NCBI RefSeq assembly: GCF_000006565.2 | Contig: NC_031470.1 | Span: 1,986,954 to 2,050,953, forward strand | Direction of reading: 5' to 3' | From: Toxoplasma gondii ME49 | Taxonomy: Eukaryota; Apicomplexa; Conoidasida; Eucoccidiorida; Sarcocystidae | Length of the DNA: 64,000 nucleotides | Shown: positions 12,201 to 23,927 of the stretch, one piece after another | Position numbering within the stretch: position 1 is the first letter of the stretch | Layout: each line of letters begins with the position of its first letter | The notes under the pieces: model-generated | What the model was told of the DNA's origin: nothing | Seen by the model: the letters and a program-made list of their open reading frames with translations, nothing else | Database searches by the model: none | Program-made: the position numbers and the translations under genes

Positions 12201-14034
12201 GTTCGCCCCTTCCGTGTTTCGGTAAAACACGCAGTCGAGATACTTGCATTCCTTGTCATACAACAAAGCGAACAAATCTGCGCGAAATGGACACACGAAA
12301 AAACAAATGTTTCCTCACCCGTCTGGTCTCCTTCAGACCCTGCGCCTTGGTCTGAAGGGACACGCCGTGGCTGACACACTTTGTCAAGACCCCCCGCACA
12401 CGATCTTTCGAATGGTGTTCTCTGTCACTTACCACGCTACGAAGGACAAACGAATTTGGATCGGCATGAGCGAAGTCGGAAGAAAGTCACAGTATTCAAA
12501 AAACACTTAGACCCCTGGTACCACTGATTCAGATGCCATCCCCAAGTGAGTTTCTAACGATGTGCGATCATGGTAAGTAACCTGTTGTCGAAGGAAACTT
12601 GCAGTTTTCCTCGAGGAACCTTTTCGTGTTACAGTGCTACGCAAATCTTGAACCAATCCCACATAAACTCAATCGGAAATACGCTGCTGCGTACCCACCT
12701 GGACGACCGCACTCAGTAAAGTTCAAGAGTAGAAAACGTGCTACTGGTCTTGCAGAAGTGGAGAAAAACTCTTACCGAGTTCGACGCCGGCGGGGTACGC
12801 GTCCTCATCGTAGAAGAGTTGAACCCGCATTTGCTTCATTGCCTCCGGTACCTTCCCTGATAAATTCGACCTCACAGAATCAAGAATGGAACTGCAGTCC
12901 AAGACTATTTCAGAATAAAAGGTCACTTGAACACGAATCACGGTTTCGTTCGCACGCTGAGTTGTATCTTTTGCCAACAACAAAGGGGTCACGAACGTAC
13001 AGCCGCAGGCGTATGCTGGAAAAAACGAAACAGGTGGAATTTACCCTTGAGTCAACATTCCACCCGTAAGGAAGTGGTCCCTCCTCCAGGATGATCTTGG
13101 AGGCCAGTCACTTTGAAGATTCATCTCGAAGTGCCGCGATATTTTGTCGAAAACGATGAAAGACAGAAGGAGACCACTAAAGTGGATATCATGATGCTGC
13201 TACAGCTTGTCTACAGATGTTGTTTTTTCGAATTTCAGACAAGACACCTGTACGCACGGATGTTGATACGATGTGCAAGCCACGATGTTTGCCACTGTAG
13301 AACTGGATCCGTTGCAAATATATAAACTTTTCATGTCCAAGACAGGCGCCGAAGAAAGTAACATAAGTAGGGGTCAACAGAACCACCCCATGAGTAAAAC
13401 TGGTCACTTTGTCCAAAGGGTCTGTGTTCCGCCCTCCTCAACCGTTCGCTCAATTGATGCACTCCACATGATGGCATGAAACGTGTAATAGCATGGATAC
13501 GGTAAACAAAAACCCTTCAGAATCTGAACCAGCAGGCCAACCCTTAGCGTATACTCCCCCAAAAAACCTCATAGGTGATCGTGTCTCAAAGATAGATCTT
13601 CCCAGTCCACGGAAGCCGACGGCAAGAACTCAAAATCGTTCAAGACCAAACTGAAACAGCTGCCCTTTCCCATAACTGAAGAGTCAGTAGGTACAAACCG
13701 TCCCACGATTGGCTTTGTCCAGCTGCGAATCTATTTTCGCTGTCGCACCTGTGTCAGACTTGGAAATGGAAGCTTCTGACTCGGCCTCTGCTGTCTTCGT
13801 TCCTAGACGGCCGTAAAAGGATCCTCGGTGAACAGCGCTCCCCTTTCTGTTAACGCCGGCATCACCGGCAGTCGTTGTTGGCTGTTCATCATCACCGTTC
13901 CCGACATAAGTCCCGTATCCCGAAGTTCCCAGTCGGAGAAGGCCTGCGGTCGACATGTTGCTTCTGCAGCCTGATAGAAATGACGTCACACCGTTGTACC
14001 ATTCACTCTCTAAACACTTCAGAGTGCAACCCAT
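9252..14034 (-). CDS. TerD-like domain protein with predicted N-terminal myristoyl/palmitoyl signal
   Basis: Modelled in nine exons: 13695-14034, 12776-13015, 12080-12277, 11324-11370, 11153-11231, 10644-10855, 10333-10422, 9822-10125 and 9252-9385, about 547 aa. All phases agree. The two exons between 11.1 and 11.4 kb are the least certain, and the first may extend to 11306. ATG 14034 is the first in-frame ATG after an in-frame TGA at 14104-14106. The N-terminus MGCTLKC fits N-myristoylation at Gly2 with palmitoylation at Cys3 and Cys7. A disordered stretch of about 80 residues follows. Residues around 115-330 resemble the TerD stress-protein fold: AYPAGVELDLFALLYDKECK, LDCVFYRN, AMDLTRVPEECSIIVLAAAV, then SGLVYFAIGEANGKWYYKD. 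The C-terminus is helical (RLNGRLSDIEERQNILEETL), probably a coiled coil. The role is unknown; TerD proteins in bacteria bind Ca2+ and act in stress resistance. Membrane attachment is inferred. Confidence 0.65.
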
Positions 14035-16206
14035 GGAAATACGACGGCACAGCGAAGAAACGCCGCAGTGCAAAATTGTTATGGTAAAGTGCTCTCGCAC
14101 ATCTCACGGTGTCACAGAGTGAAAACGAAAGGAAGGGTTAGAACAGGAAAGGTTTGAAACTTCAGACGTTTCCGACATTACAATAGGCACCGCTCTATAC
14201 TTCGGGAAGAGGAGGAACACGAAGAAATACTTGTCGCAGCAATCCGATAAATGCGTAGACGAAGCATGAGGTGACGGGTAACATGAGCACTCAGATTCCC
14301 CAAAGTGTCAATGGACAACATCAGGGCGTGCTGCTAATTCAAAAAGCTGTTCTCTGTGTGTTTACTCAACTCAAGGGTTCGGTAGCAACAAATGGTCGAC
14401 ACAGCGCAGTTGCAGAGAACTGCGGTGACGGCCACCCGGGAAGCCCTGTTAAAAAGCGCAGCACCCAGGAAATCTACACTGATCACCAAGAAGGGACCCT
14501 CGGGACGATAAATTAGGTCTTGACTTACACGATCGAAGGAGAATTTGCAGCTGAAAAAATGTAGGAGAGAAGTGAGACTGCTTTAAAATTTTGGGAGGAA
14601 AATCGCGCACATCTGGGGCGCTTCCCAGGTCTTGCACGGCGCCGAATTCACAAGCCTTGCTGCGCAGCACCGACCTTCGCATATCACACGCAGTATCGCG
14701 CTCTTTCCACTTTTCAGTGTATCACACAAGTCTTTTTGGCGGCAAAACAACTCAAAAAGCCAGTCTATCCAGTCCTTTAGGGGCACCGATTTGCCTGGCA
14801 GACGCTGCAGACTCAAGGTCAGACACGCCAGGCTTGACCCCTGTGTATAACTCAACAAACCGGGAATCACCGCTTACTTAAAACGCTGCTGAGGAAAACA
14901 CACGGAGCTGTTTTAGGACGACTTTTTCCTCGGTTTCCTTTCTTTCCTGACATTGCAGAGAGAGCCGTATAAGCTGCAGTCAATGTCTATGTATCATCGA
15001 TGATCGGAAACGACGGCAGCCCTGGTACAGCTAGCTGGTAGGAGTTCCCCGGGAATTTGAGTAGAACCGTCCTCCCGGCAGAGGCGGGCCGTTTACAGAC
15101 TCAGGCAAGACGTGTGCGTGAGACTCTGGCAAACATGCGCAAGTGATCCGAGTCTGTTTTCTCAAAAATATGAGCTAGAAAGAAATGGCAGGAGTTCTTC
15201 TCGTGAAACGTGGAGTTTCCTCCCAGTAGTATATCCCACACACCCGGGAGTCTACCGACGAGATATCCCCAGTTTCCAAGAGGAATACGACGTCGCACGG
15301 TCCGTGTCGGCTATCAAAAGGCTCGACAACACTTCGATCGTGTTTCTGCCCCACTTTCGAGGCTCTTTGTCCTCTGTGAAGGAGCGACACGGAAGATTGA
15401 GGTTTCAAGGAACGGGTGATCCCCTGTCTCGGATCCCCTGGGATGCCCAACCCCAAGCGGCTGCGATGTCTGCAGATCGCCGTTCCTTGGCTGTCTTCAA
15501 GGTGCCGTGTGCCAACAGCGCAAAGCCTTCGCTCGCGTTTTTCGTGTCTTTTCATCAGTGGCTCCTGCATACTCATATCCTTTATCAGTTCACGCTTTTC
15601 CGTACTAATTCTTCGCCTGTTACCCGCAGTTCACCGTCACTTCTCAAATAGTCGCAGCTGGCCGCGCCACACTGGGCGCCCGCCCCCCTTGCAGTCCATG
15701 TCTTCCTACTCAGAAGTTTGACCCTTTGAGGGGTCGTGTGTCACCAGCGGGAACACGGATCCACGTTTGCTCTATAAAAAGCTCTTTGAAAGATTTCTCC
15801 TGTCACACTTGTTAACTGGAGTTTTCTGTGGAAACCTTTTCGAGGCAGGGGACGTAGCTGTTTTCCTTCCGTGTGGTTCTGAGCATGGCAGTACGCGCCG
15901 TCTAGTTTACCGGGAAACTTGTGAGATCCATAGTTTCCTCGCATCTGTTTCGCTCAAATACCTCTGAAGTTGAGCATGTGACAGTCTATATTGTTGTCTC
16001 TACTAGTCCCAGGAGTGCCGCCGTGCGCTTCCCTACTGTCGTGTCCAGGTCCCTCAACCAGCCGCAGCACCGATTTTCGTGTCTCGTGCGGGTCTGCGAA
16101 TCTTCAGTACTTCACCACGTTCCAAGTGTTCTAACCTTTGCTCCAGCTTGAGTTTTCTTTCTAAATTTATGGTGTCAAGAGCCTCTTTTCCCCGTTCAGA
16201 GGGAAA
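14035..16206. other. Divergent intergenic region between the TerD-like and GH27-like genes
   Basis: About 2.2 kb lies between two divergent start codons, so it should hold both promoters and 5' UTRs. Open frames here (for example 15112-15651 plus) have no family signal and no splice support. No tRNA or repeat was seen. Confidence 0.6.
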
Positions 16207-19200
16207 ATGTTAGTCATTCGAGCCGGTTCGTGTCCGGGGTCTTCCGGGCGGATTGCCCGTTTTGGGGGATACCGAAAGTGCGTTTTTGTCCTAGGTTTGG
16301 TCGGGCTCTCAACTTCTTCTCTACTCGCCCTTTGTGGCGAAGCGTCCCTCGAGCCGGGTGATCCGTTCAAAAGCATGCTTCCTCTGCTAAAAGAGACGGT
16401 CCAGCTCGAGGAAAAATTCCTTCACGATGTGTTCGATGACGATAACGAAGACGACAATCCATCCAACACCAAACAGGAAAGCAAACCGGTGTCTCCCGTA
16501 CACACAGACCGACTCATAGGCTGGACGAGTGCCAGCTGGCCAGGTGCGTGAAAGCTACTTTGGTTTTTTCAAGTGCGTCCTGAGAGCTCCCGAGGTTGCG
16601 ACGTGTATATTGAGGGGGGGGAGGGGGCCGAGGGGGAAGCACACTCGGACGCTACATAAAGATCTATCCATATCGCACAGAGTAACTATGTTCATCAGCG
16701 GCCAGTCTTCCCTCTTCTATTTGATCAAGAGATTACCAAAGTGAACCCTCACATTACTGGGTGGCGACTTCGTTTCTTTCCCATTCTATCCATTTGCGGG
16801 TCTCAGGACAGCTCGGCGGCCGTTCCTCTTTTTTCTAGAGTCTCCGGCTCCACCCTCTAATGTCTTCCTGTTCAGATTATGTTTCTCCGTGTCCCTGTCC
16901 CCCTGTGTCTCCTCGTCCTTCTTTGCGGTCTCCTGCTCCCACCTTCTGGCTATGTGTCTAGGTTCCCGTGTGTCTCTTCCCCGTGACACGGTGACTTCTC
17001 GCTGTCCTGGATATAGTTTGGTGACGCGTCTTCCCCGCTCTCTCGTACGATGGTAATCAATGTAGAGACGGAACTGGTCGAACCCCCATGTGTTAATACA
17101 GCAACAATGTAATTATTGTTTCTGGACAAATGCTTCTCTCCAGCCTGCAAGAGCGAAATGTACAACGAGAACCAACTCCGCGACATTGCAGCCCGTCTAG
17201 GCGAGTTCGAATTCCAGGCGGCAGGCTACAATGCGTTTCTTCTTGACGGTTGCTGGGCACTTCCTGAGAGAGATAGTCAGGGCCGGCTGCAGCCTGACCC
17301 AGAGCGTTTCCCCTCAGGCATGAAGGCTCTCGTCGACTTCGTTCGTCGGAAAGGTCTCCGTTTTGGCATTGGAACGTATCTCGATAACAGCTGTTCAGAA
17401 ATGCACACTCCGGGCGTCGGGTGCGTTCTCACCACTAGCTCTTTATAAATACCGCGCGTCACTGGATTGCTTAAAACAGATGAAAGTGCTTGATTGGAAC
17501 AGCCGCATTCCAGGGTCCGCGCACATCGCGTTTGCCTTTCTGTTCATTCGTGGCGGGCATCAAAGTACTGAGACAAAGCCAGGGCACTGGATTTCTGTCT
17601 TCCGACCCCTCCTGGAAACCATATGGAGACTGAGTTAACATCGAGGTGTCTAGAGTCCTAGGAAAGCCGTGCGAGAGGACTGCAGCGATGTAAATTTTCT
17701 TCTTTTAATAGGGCTAGTTAAGTTTCCGGTCGGCTGCGGGAATTTCCTCCGTCGGCATTTATCACGGCACATAGGAGGCGCTGTTGGTCAGAGAATGGGA
17801 TAAGAGTGTGCTGGGGAAAGTTCGGTGTTTTTATGTCGACTCAGGTGTTCCCGAAGTGTTTTACGTCTGCTTTTGCCTTGGCCTTCTCTGCAGTGCCGAC
17901 CCAGACCACGATGTCGCTCTTTTCACGGAGTGGGGAGTCGACTTCATCAAGGTAAGGCGTGAGTCCTCTTTCAGCTTGTTCGATTGTTTACAGCCGCCCC
18001 GTTGTGTCCACTTGCTGCGTATGCACGCATCGTTGTGCCGTTACGAGGGTATGTGTGCTGCACAGACGCCCTTCCTATCTCCTATTTGATTTCTCGTCAA
18101 CATAGCAATGTTAGTTGTATCCGTCCCTCTTTGTCTCCTGCCTATTTTCCAAAGATTTTGTTGATGAGTTGCGCTTCGTTCCTTCCTCATTTTCAATGTT
18201 TGTAGGTGAATGCGTGCGGAGCCCCTGCACGCAGTATTCATGCGCCAGCGGCGAACTGGAGGAGCGCGATCAACTCCAAGGTGTTGGATCGGTACCCTCA
18301 ACTGGTCTGTAGCTGGTTCAGCGAAATTGGGAGCTCCTTGCCGTAGGTCTATTACATGAGGGAGTCTGTCTTCAGCGGTATGACTGGCACTGCATGCGTG
18401 AGTTTGCGAGGCTTCTTCATGTCTACTCTTCTTTGTGCTACCCACGCAGTCAGGCGTAGCATTTGTCTTCTACAGTTAGGATGTGTTCGGAGATTAATGT
18501 AAACCACTACTCCAGTGGAGTCTGCAAGACAGAGACAAACGCGTTCCTTACGACTCATGTACACCCTCGTATTTTTCGAGAGTGATATATGTCTACATTC
18601 ATCTGTCCGTGTATGTAAGAATCGACTGGGTCGTCTATACGCTCCCACTTCTGAAAGCTCTCTGAGACCATCAACGAAAGGCGAGTGACTGTTCAAGTGT
18701 CGGTTGGTGAACGTTCATATATACATGGCAAGCAGTGGGCTTATAGATTCTTTCTCCTGTTGAATTTTCTTTGCATTCGGGTTGTAGAGGGGGGAAACGT
18801 TGAAGTTATTAGATGCCTGAAATCTGGAATTCATCAGTGAATGCATCGATGCCACGCGGGCAGGTTAGTGTCGAAAGGGAATTGGTGGGAAGAGGTGCGT
18901 TTTCCAGTGTGTCTTTGGGCGACTTATTTTCAACCTGGTTTCGTCTGTGTGGATCTGTGTTGTCTCTCCATCAGCGAACAAAAGCTTTACACAAGTGAGT
19001 TTCAAGGTGTTTGCGCCTTCTTCGGCTGACTACAAACGTTGCTGGCCTAGAACGTATCGAATGTATCGTCGTGCGCCAGTCTTCAAGTGTGGCTAGGTGT
19101 TTGGAGATATGAAGGTGATATGATTTCGTGTACATGTATCTAAGAAGCAGGCCGAAGCTTTTACCCCCCCCCCCCCTGTAGCATTCGCGTCTCGCTCCTC

Positions 19201-22200
19201 GCCTTCAGCATCCCTAGACATGTTGCTTAATGCGCCAGGACGTTTTTATCTCAAACCTCGGTGTGAGTGTAAGCGGCTTTCCTGCCCAATCGTTTTTTTC
19301 AGGCAAAATTCAAACTGAACTTAGCGAACTGGCAAAATTTTGTGATGTCGTGAATATCTTTGAGACAACTCCTCCCACGTGGGACAGCATGAAGAAGATG
19401 GCGGCCACGTGGCAGGCAAGGGTGACGGCTGTGTCTTCAGTTCGCCACAAGAAATTTCAGATGAGCTGGAGCCCTCAGTTTCTGTCGGTAAGTGTCGCAG
19501 ACTCACTCCGGGAAAAGTGTCTGCTAAGGAAGCAAAGCAGTGAGACGCCGAGTAGCGTCGAAACTTAGAATTTCCGACGACGGCATTTCAATCCTAATGC
19601 AGTGCAAATGGATTCAGATTGGTTGCTTGCCTTAGCCGTAGAACCAGTGCGGTAGTGAGGCGTCCTACATAGCAGCTAGTCTACCATGTAAATGGACGTT
19701 GCTTGTGGTAGGGCGCGTTTGTACCCCTGGAAGGGCGCCGGTGAAAACAGGAGGTCTGCGTGCCCTCGTTTGAATGGGGCTTTGGGGCTGGGCACCTTCA
19801 CGACAGGCGGGGATGTGTGCAGTTGAAATTCTCGCAGAAACTCGCAAAACCATGGTGAAGAAGCAGCAACCTCAAGGGCCAGAAAACAGCCGAGTATTAG
19901 AGATCGAGGCAATGTCTGTGCACAAAAGAAAAGAGTAGTGATTCGTGAAGACTGGCGACCTGTTTTGGGGGTAGGGAGAGGTGAAGGGGAACAAAAAGAC
20001 CCGTAGGAAAGTGAAGAGGGAAAATGGAGTATGGGCAAATGTTTCTACAGCGACAGACGGGCGAAAAATACTGAAGGAAAGGACACACAGGGAGAGACAT
20101 AAGAGACATGGGCAAAAGCAGAACCAGGACTGCGTATCTCTACTGGACGGCAAAAAACAACTGCGACTGGGGCAAGTGACGGGCAACAGAGAAAAGAGAG
20201 GGGGATCTGATGTTGGACACTGGGATAACTCAAGCAAGTGTGAGAGCGAAACTTCGATGTGCTTCGTCTTTCTGCATGCAGGTCAATGGTTTGGCCTCCC
20301 GCAATCTGGCGGAACTCCGAACTCAATTTTCCTTGTGGGTAAGCGTTTTCTGAGACGAGAGGAAGATCGTGGAAGAGCGGAATCCAAATGTAGGCGCGTG
20401 CAGCTTCTTATGGCCGGGAAGAGGGCACGCGCAGATGGCGTGTTTAGGATGCCCCAAAAGGGGAAATAATGGGAAGACATTTGTCGCAGGGGGTGGCCGA
20501 AACACAGCAGCGGCGATGGTCTCCCATCTGGTATTGAGCCTCCGTCGCTACACGTTCCTACATGTGTAGAATAAGAGAGAATCGGGCACCCAGGTATACG
20601 TGGATGAGACAGTCCAGCAAAACAGGGAGAAAAATTCGAACGGTACATCACAGTTGTGTGTTAAAACATGCAATGGCCCTATTGGCTTTGTTTGTCGCTC
20701 CTGTGCTTTTAGGCCCTCAGTGGAGCTCCCATTATGCTGGCCGGTGACATCACCAAAGTGCCTCAGGATGTTGTTGGTAAGAATTTCTCCGGTTCTGCGG
20801 GGGTATACTGAGATCTTCCGTGGCATAACGTATTTTTAAAAGTTGCTCACATCTCTTAATACCTGGAACAGTAGCTTATGATCAGACCGTGCGGTGTGTC
20901 GGCTGAAAAAGAGGTAGAACGGCAAAGCGAACGCCCAGCGATGTCGAACTTCGTTGTGTTCAAAGCAAAATTGCAAATGTAGGCGACTAGAGTTTCTTGG
21001 GTCAGATAGACCCCGTGCGTTACTCTAGAGGTACAGCCTAGCTGTTCTCGTGTAGCCTATTTTCCACATTCATTTTCTTATAGTGCGTCTTCTGAGCAAG
21101 CATCTCCTCCGTCACACGATGTCTCTTTGTTTCCTTGGTGGTTTCCGTCGCCCTTCCTTCTTTTCTATCGAACAAGTAAAGGATTTTAATGAAGTTTTCT
21201 CGTCTACGAGCGTCCCCTGCGTCCATCCTTCTTTGCTTCGTGATTTTTTTTGTGGTCCTTATGTATGCGACCTTGCAGATATTCTGACTGAAAGAGGTGC
21301 CACGGATGTTGCTGCTAACGTGGACACGATGTGGGGTGAGTATTTGAGAACTTAATCTCGTGAAGGGCCAGGTAAAAAATGCCTGAAATAACAAGGTAAT
21401 AGATAAAGTGAATCTGCTGTGGGCATTGATATTCTTCATGTGCTAGGTTCTCCCCTCATGAACGCTTTCCGTAACTCCGTTCCTGCGTTGTACCATCGTC
21501 TTTCTTCGTCTCCCGGTCTTCTCCCTTCGTAACTCGCAGGGTTTTTCTCTGTGTTCCTCTGCCGCGCTCCATTCTTGATCGTACTTCATCCTGGTGAACG
21601 TCCATTGATATCTCCAGATTCCGGCTGACGGCTTGCCCTCAGACACAGCAGAGGCAGAACCGAACGAGACCTCATTCTTGTCGCGCAAGGTGTTTTCGTT
21701 CCTATATTTTCTCTGTAGAGTCATTCAGAATTACCGCTTGTGGCACACGACACTGTCGAGTTGGTTTCATTGTTTCCTGTCGCCCAGCCGAACTGGAGCC
21801 TGTATTCTTCGTTTTATGGAAACCCAAGTTCCGCAGGTGTTTCGGCGAGCTAGGAACGGTGTCGTCATCTGGTGATTTTGTATCGGTGGATGGGTATGTG
21901 TTTTTTAGACGATTTTTTGCATGGGTGGTCATGATTATCGATGCGTGTTCTCTATCTGGTTGCCACTACGTTCTTCAGGAAACAGGAGTCTTGGAGACGG
22001 CTCTGTCCAAGCGTGGATCTCTTCTCTCTTTGGCCCGAGATTTGCAATCGGGGTCTCCAACTGGGGAGACACTCCAGTCACTCACAAAATCGACTGGGCA
22101 GAATTCAGAGATTGGCTTGGCATTGTGCGCGGGTACCCCCACGAAATAGAAGATATCTGGAGGCACGAGAATCGAGGCATTATGCGTCCAGATGGATCTC

Positions 22201-23927
22201 CTCTCGTGATCGAACTGGGGCCTCATGAAACGGTCCTTCTCAAGTCAACGATCCAAGATCGGTGAGTCAAAAGCTGAGGGGTGCCTTAACGCTATACAAT
22301 TCTGCCCACCGGTCAGCGCATGCGCATATGGCAGTGTCGTTTCCTGTTTAGTCGTTGGAGAACAGGGAAGAGTTATGAAACTTGCTGGAGCAAGAATATG
22401 CTTTCTCAGTAGGTGGCTTCCGTGGTGAGGACTGCTGAAGTAAGACAATCCTGACTGCTGAAGTGAGACGATCCCTTTACGTCCACTGTTTTGTTTTATA
22501 TCCCACTTCGTTCCAGTTTTCTTGACAGAGTTTCATCCTCATGTGAACGGAGTCAGACCTTTTTTTCTAATCCGTTTGCCACAAGCGATCTGACACAAAA
22601 AGAGGCATTCAGCACGGTGATAGGGACGAGGCTGCAGTGGGGGCGACGATCATGAGTCCACACAAATGCTGCGCTTCTTGCCACGACACGATTTCCATTC
22701 TCATAAAAGCAGGAAAGTTACTGTGCGCTACGGATACATATCTTTCCATGTGTGCACTTTGTTAAAAGAGTTGACGCGCCCCACGAGACAATGACACTGG
22801 ACGTCTGTGTCGTCAAACACAGAAGTGTCGTAAAAGAGCAAGCTTGTAGTTCTCCGGTATATCAATCTCATTTTTCTCAAGGCATTTGTCGGTGGCAACG
22901 CACCGCTCTGTTGTCCCTGTCGACTTACAGTCTAGAACGTGTTTCCTGCCCTATCTGTTTGGAAATTCTTGTGTGTTCCGATATACTTCGGTTCTGCTTG
23001 AACTGAGGAGTCAAGGAGGTACAAACCGTACAAAGATTATGTCCATCTGTGAATTCACGTTGATACCCGGTTATGTATGCATATGTGTATACATATAAGT
23101 ATTTGTTAGAGACGAATATCCTGGGTGTTCTTAAGCTTTTTTCTGTCGTTTTCTCCAGCGAGGAGTCAGCTCAAGAGCAGCTGCCTGTGCCGCAGGTGGC
23201 AGGGCGCGTGCCTCGTTCGAGGGGCGTTGGCCTAGATTTCTCTGAAAATCCTACTGACCCGTTTGCGCCTCCGGTGGATGGCCCCGTTCTCTTTCCTACG
23301 CCAGCCTTTTCTTCGCGGCCTATTCTCCGAGGCTCTGGTAAGGTGCGAATCTTTCGCATCGGCTCCATTATCTCTCGGCCTCCACGCCCTGCTCGTGAGT
23401 CGCCTTTCGACCACCTCGTAAAAACCATGGATCAACTGGCCAACCAGTTGGTTACCAAAGTAATTCCTGACCTTATGAAGGACGGGCCGCAAGTGAAGCA
23501 GGACGGCGCGCGTGACGCTACTAAGGCCCCAGAAGTTGCCCAACCGGTCCCACAGGCAAAAGCGTCTCCAGCCGAGTCCGCGGAGGCCGCCGTGAAAACC
23601 TCCAAGACGACCTTCTCGTCAAGCGTGGAGAAGCCAGACACGGAAAAGATCGCAAAGAGTCAGCCCGATGTGAGAAAGGGGCAGGCCACAGCTGCTTCAT
23701 CAAAAATGAAAGAAAGTGGCTCCGAGTCCAGTGAACAGCCAGAGGCAACGCAGAAAAGCAGTCGAACCGGTTCGTGGTCTATGTTCGTCGCGGGGTTAGT
23801 TGCGGCGGGTCTCCTCATTGCGTTTGTCCTTGTGGGAAGAGCACTTTTCATGGCTTACACAAAGTCCAAGGTGGAGGGCCCTGCCCGGATGCAGCTGATG
23901 CAGTGCGAGAGGCCGCATGCCAGCTGA
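16207..23927 (+). CDS. GH27 (alpha-galactosidase/melibiase-fold) protein, membrane-anchored, predicted catalytically inactive
   Basis: Thirteen exons with consistent phase: 16207-16543, 17144-17420, 17894-17951, 18206-18342, 18975-18994, 19303-19487, 20282-20338, 20713-20776, 21279-21335, 21643-21689, 21837-21858, 21979-22261 and 23159-23927, giving 770 aa. An N-terminal hydrophobic segment (about 24-42) precedes the GH27 barrel: AAGYNAFLLDGCW, RFPSGMKALVDFVRRKGLRF, FTEWGVDFIKVNACG, QFSLWALSGAPIMLAGDI. A C-terminal beta domain follows (FAIGVSNWGDTPVT, PLVIELGPHETVLL). A Pro/Ser/Lys-rich stalk leads to a transmembrane helix (about 723-745) and a short tail. In active GH27 enzymes the nucleophile is the Asp of KxD; here it is Asn226 (KVN). 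The acid/base Asp aligns with Thr298, and the second Asp of the DDCW motif is Gly. The GGWNDPDM loop is also lost. A binding, scaffold or adhesin-like role is inference. The 21643 and 21837 exons are the weakest. Confidence 0.8.
19164..19176. repeat. Homopolymeric C tract in an intron
   Basis: A run of about 13 C lies in the intron upstream of the 19303 exon of the GH27-like gene. Confidence 0.8.
22430..22474. repeat. Direct tandem duplication of about 22 bp in an intron
   Basis: GACTGCTGAAGT(A/G)AGAC(A/G)ATCC occurs twice, separated by one base, differing at two positions. It lies in the last intron of the GH27-like gene. Confidence 0.85.

Noticed and set aside
15112..15651. 179-codon plus-strand open frame upstream of the GH27-like gene
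   Set aside because: No family signal and no phase-compatible join to the GH27 first exon, which has its own ATG and signal anchor.
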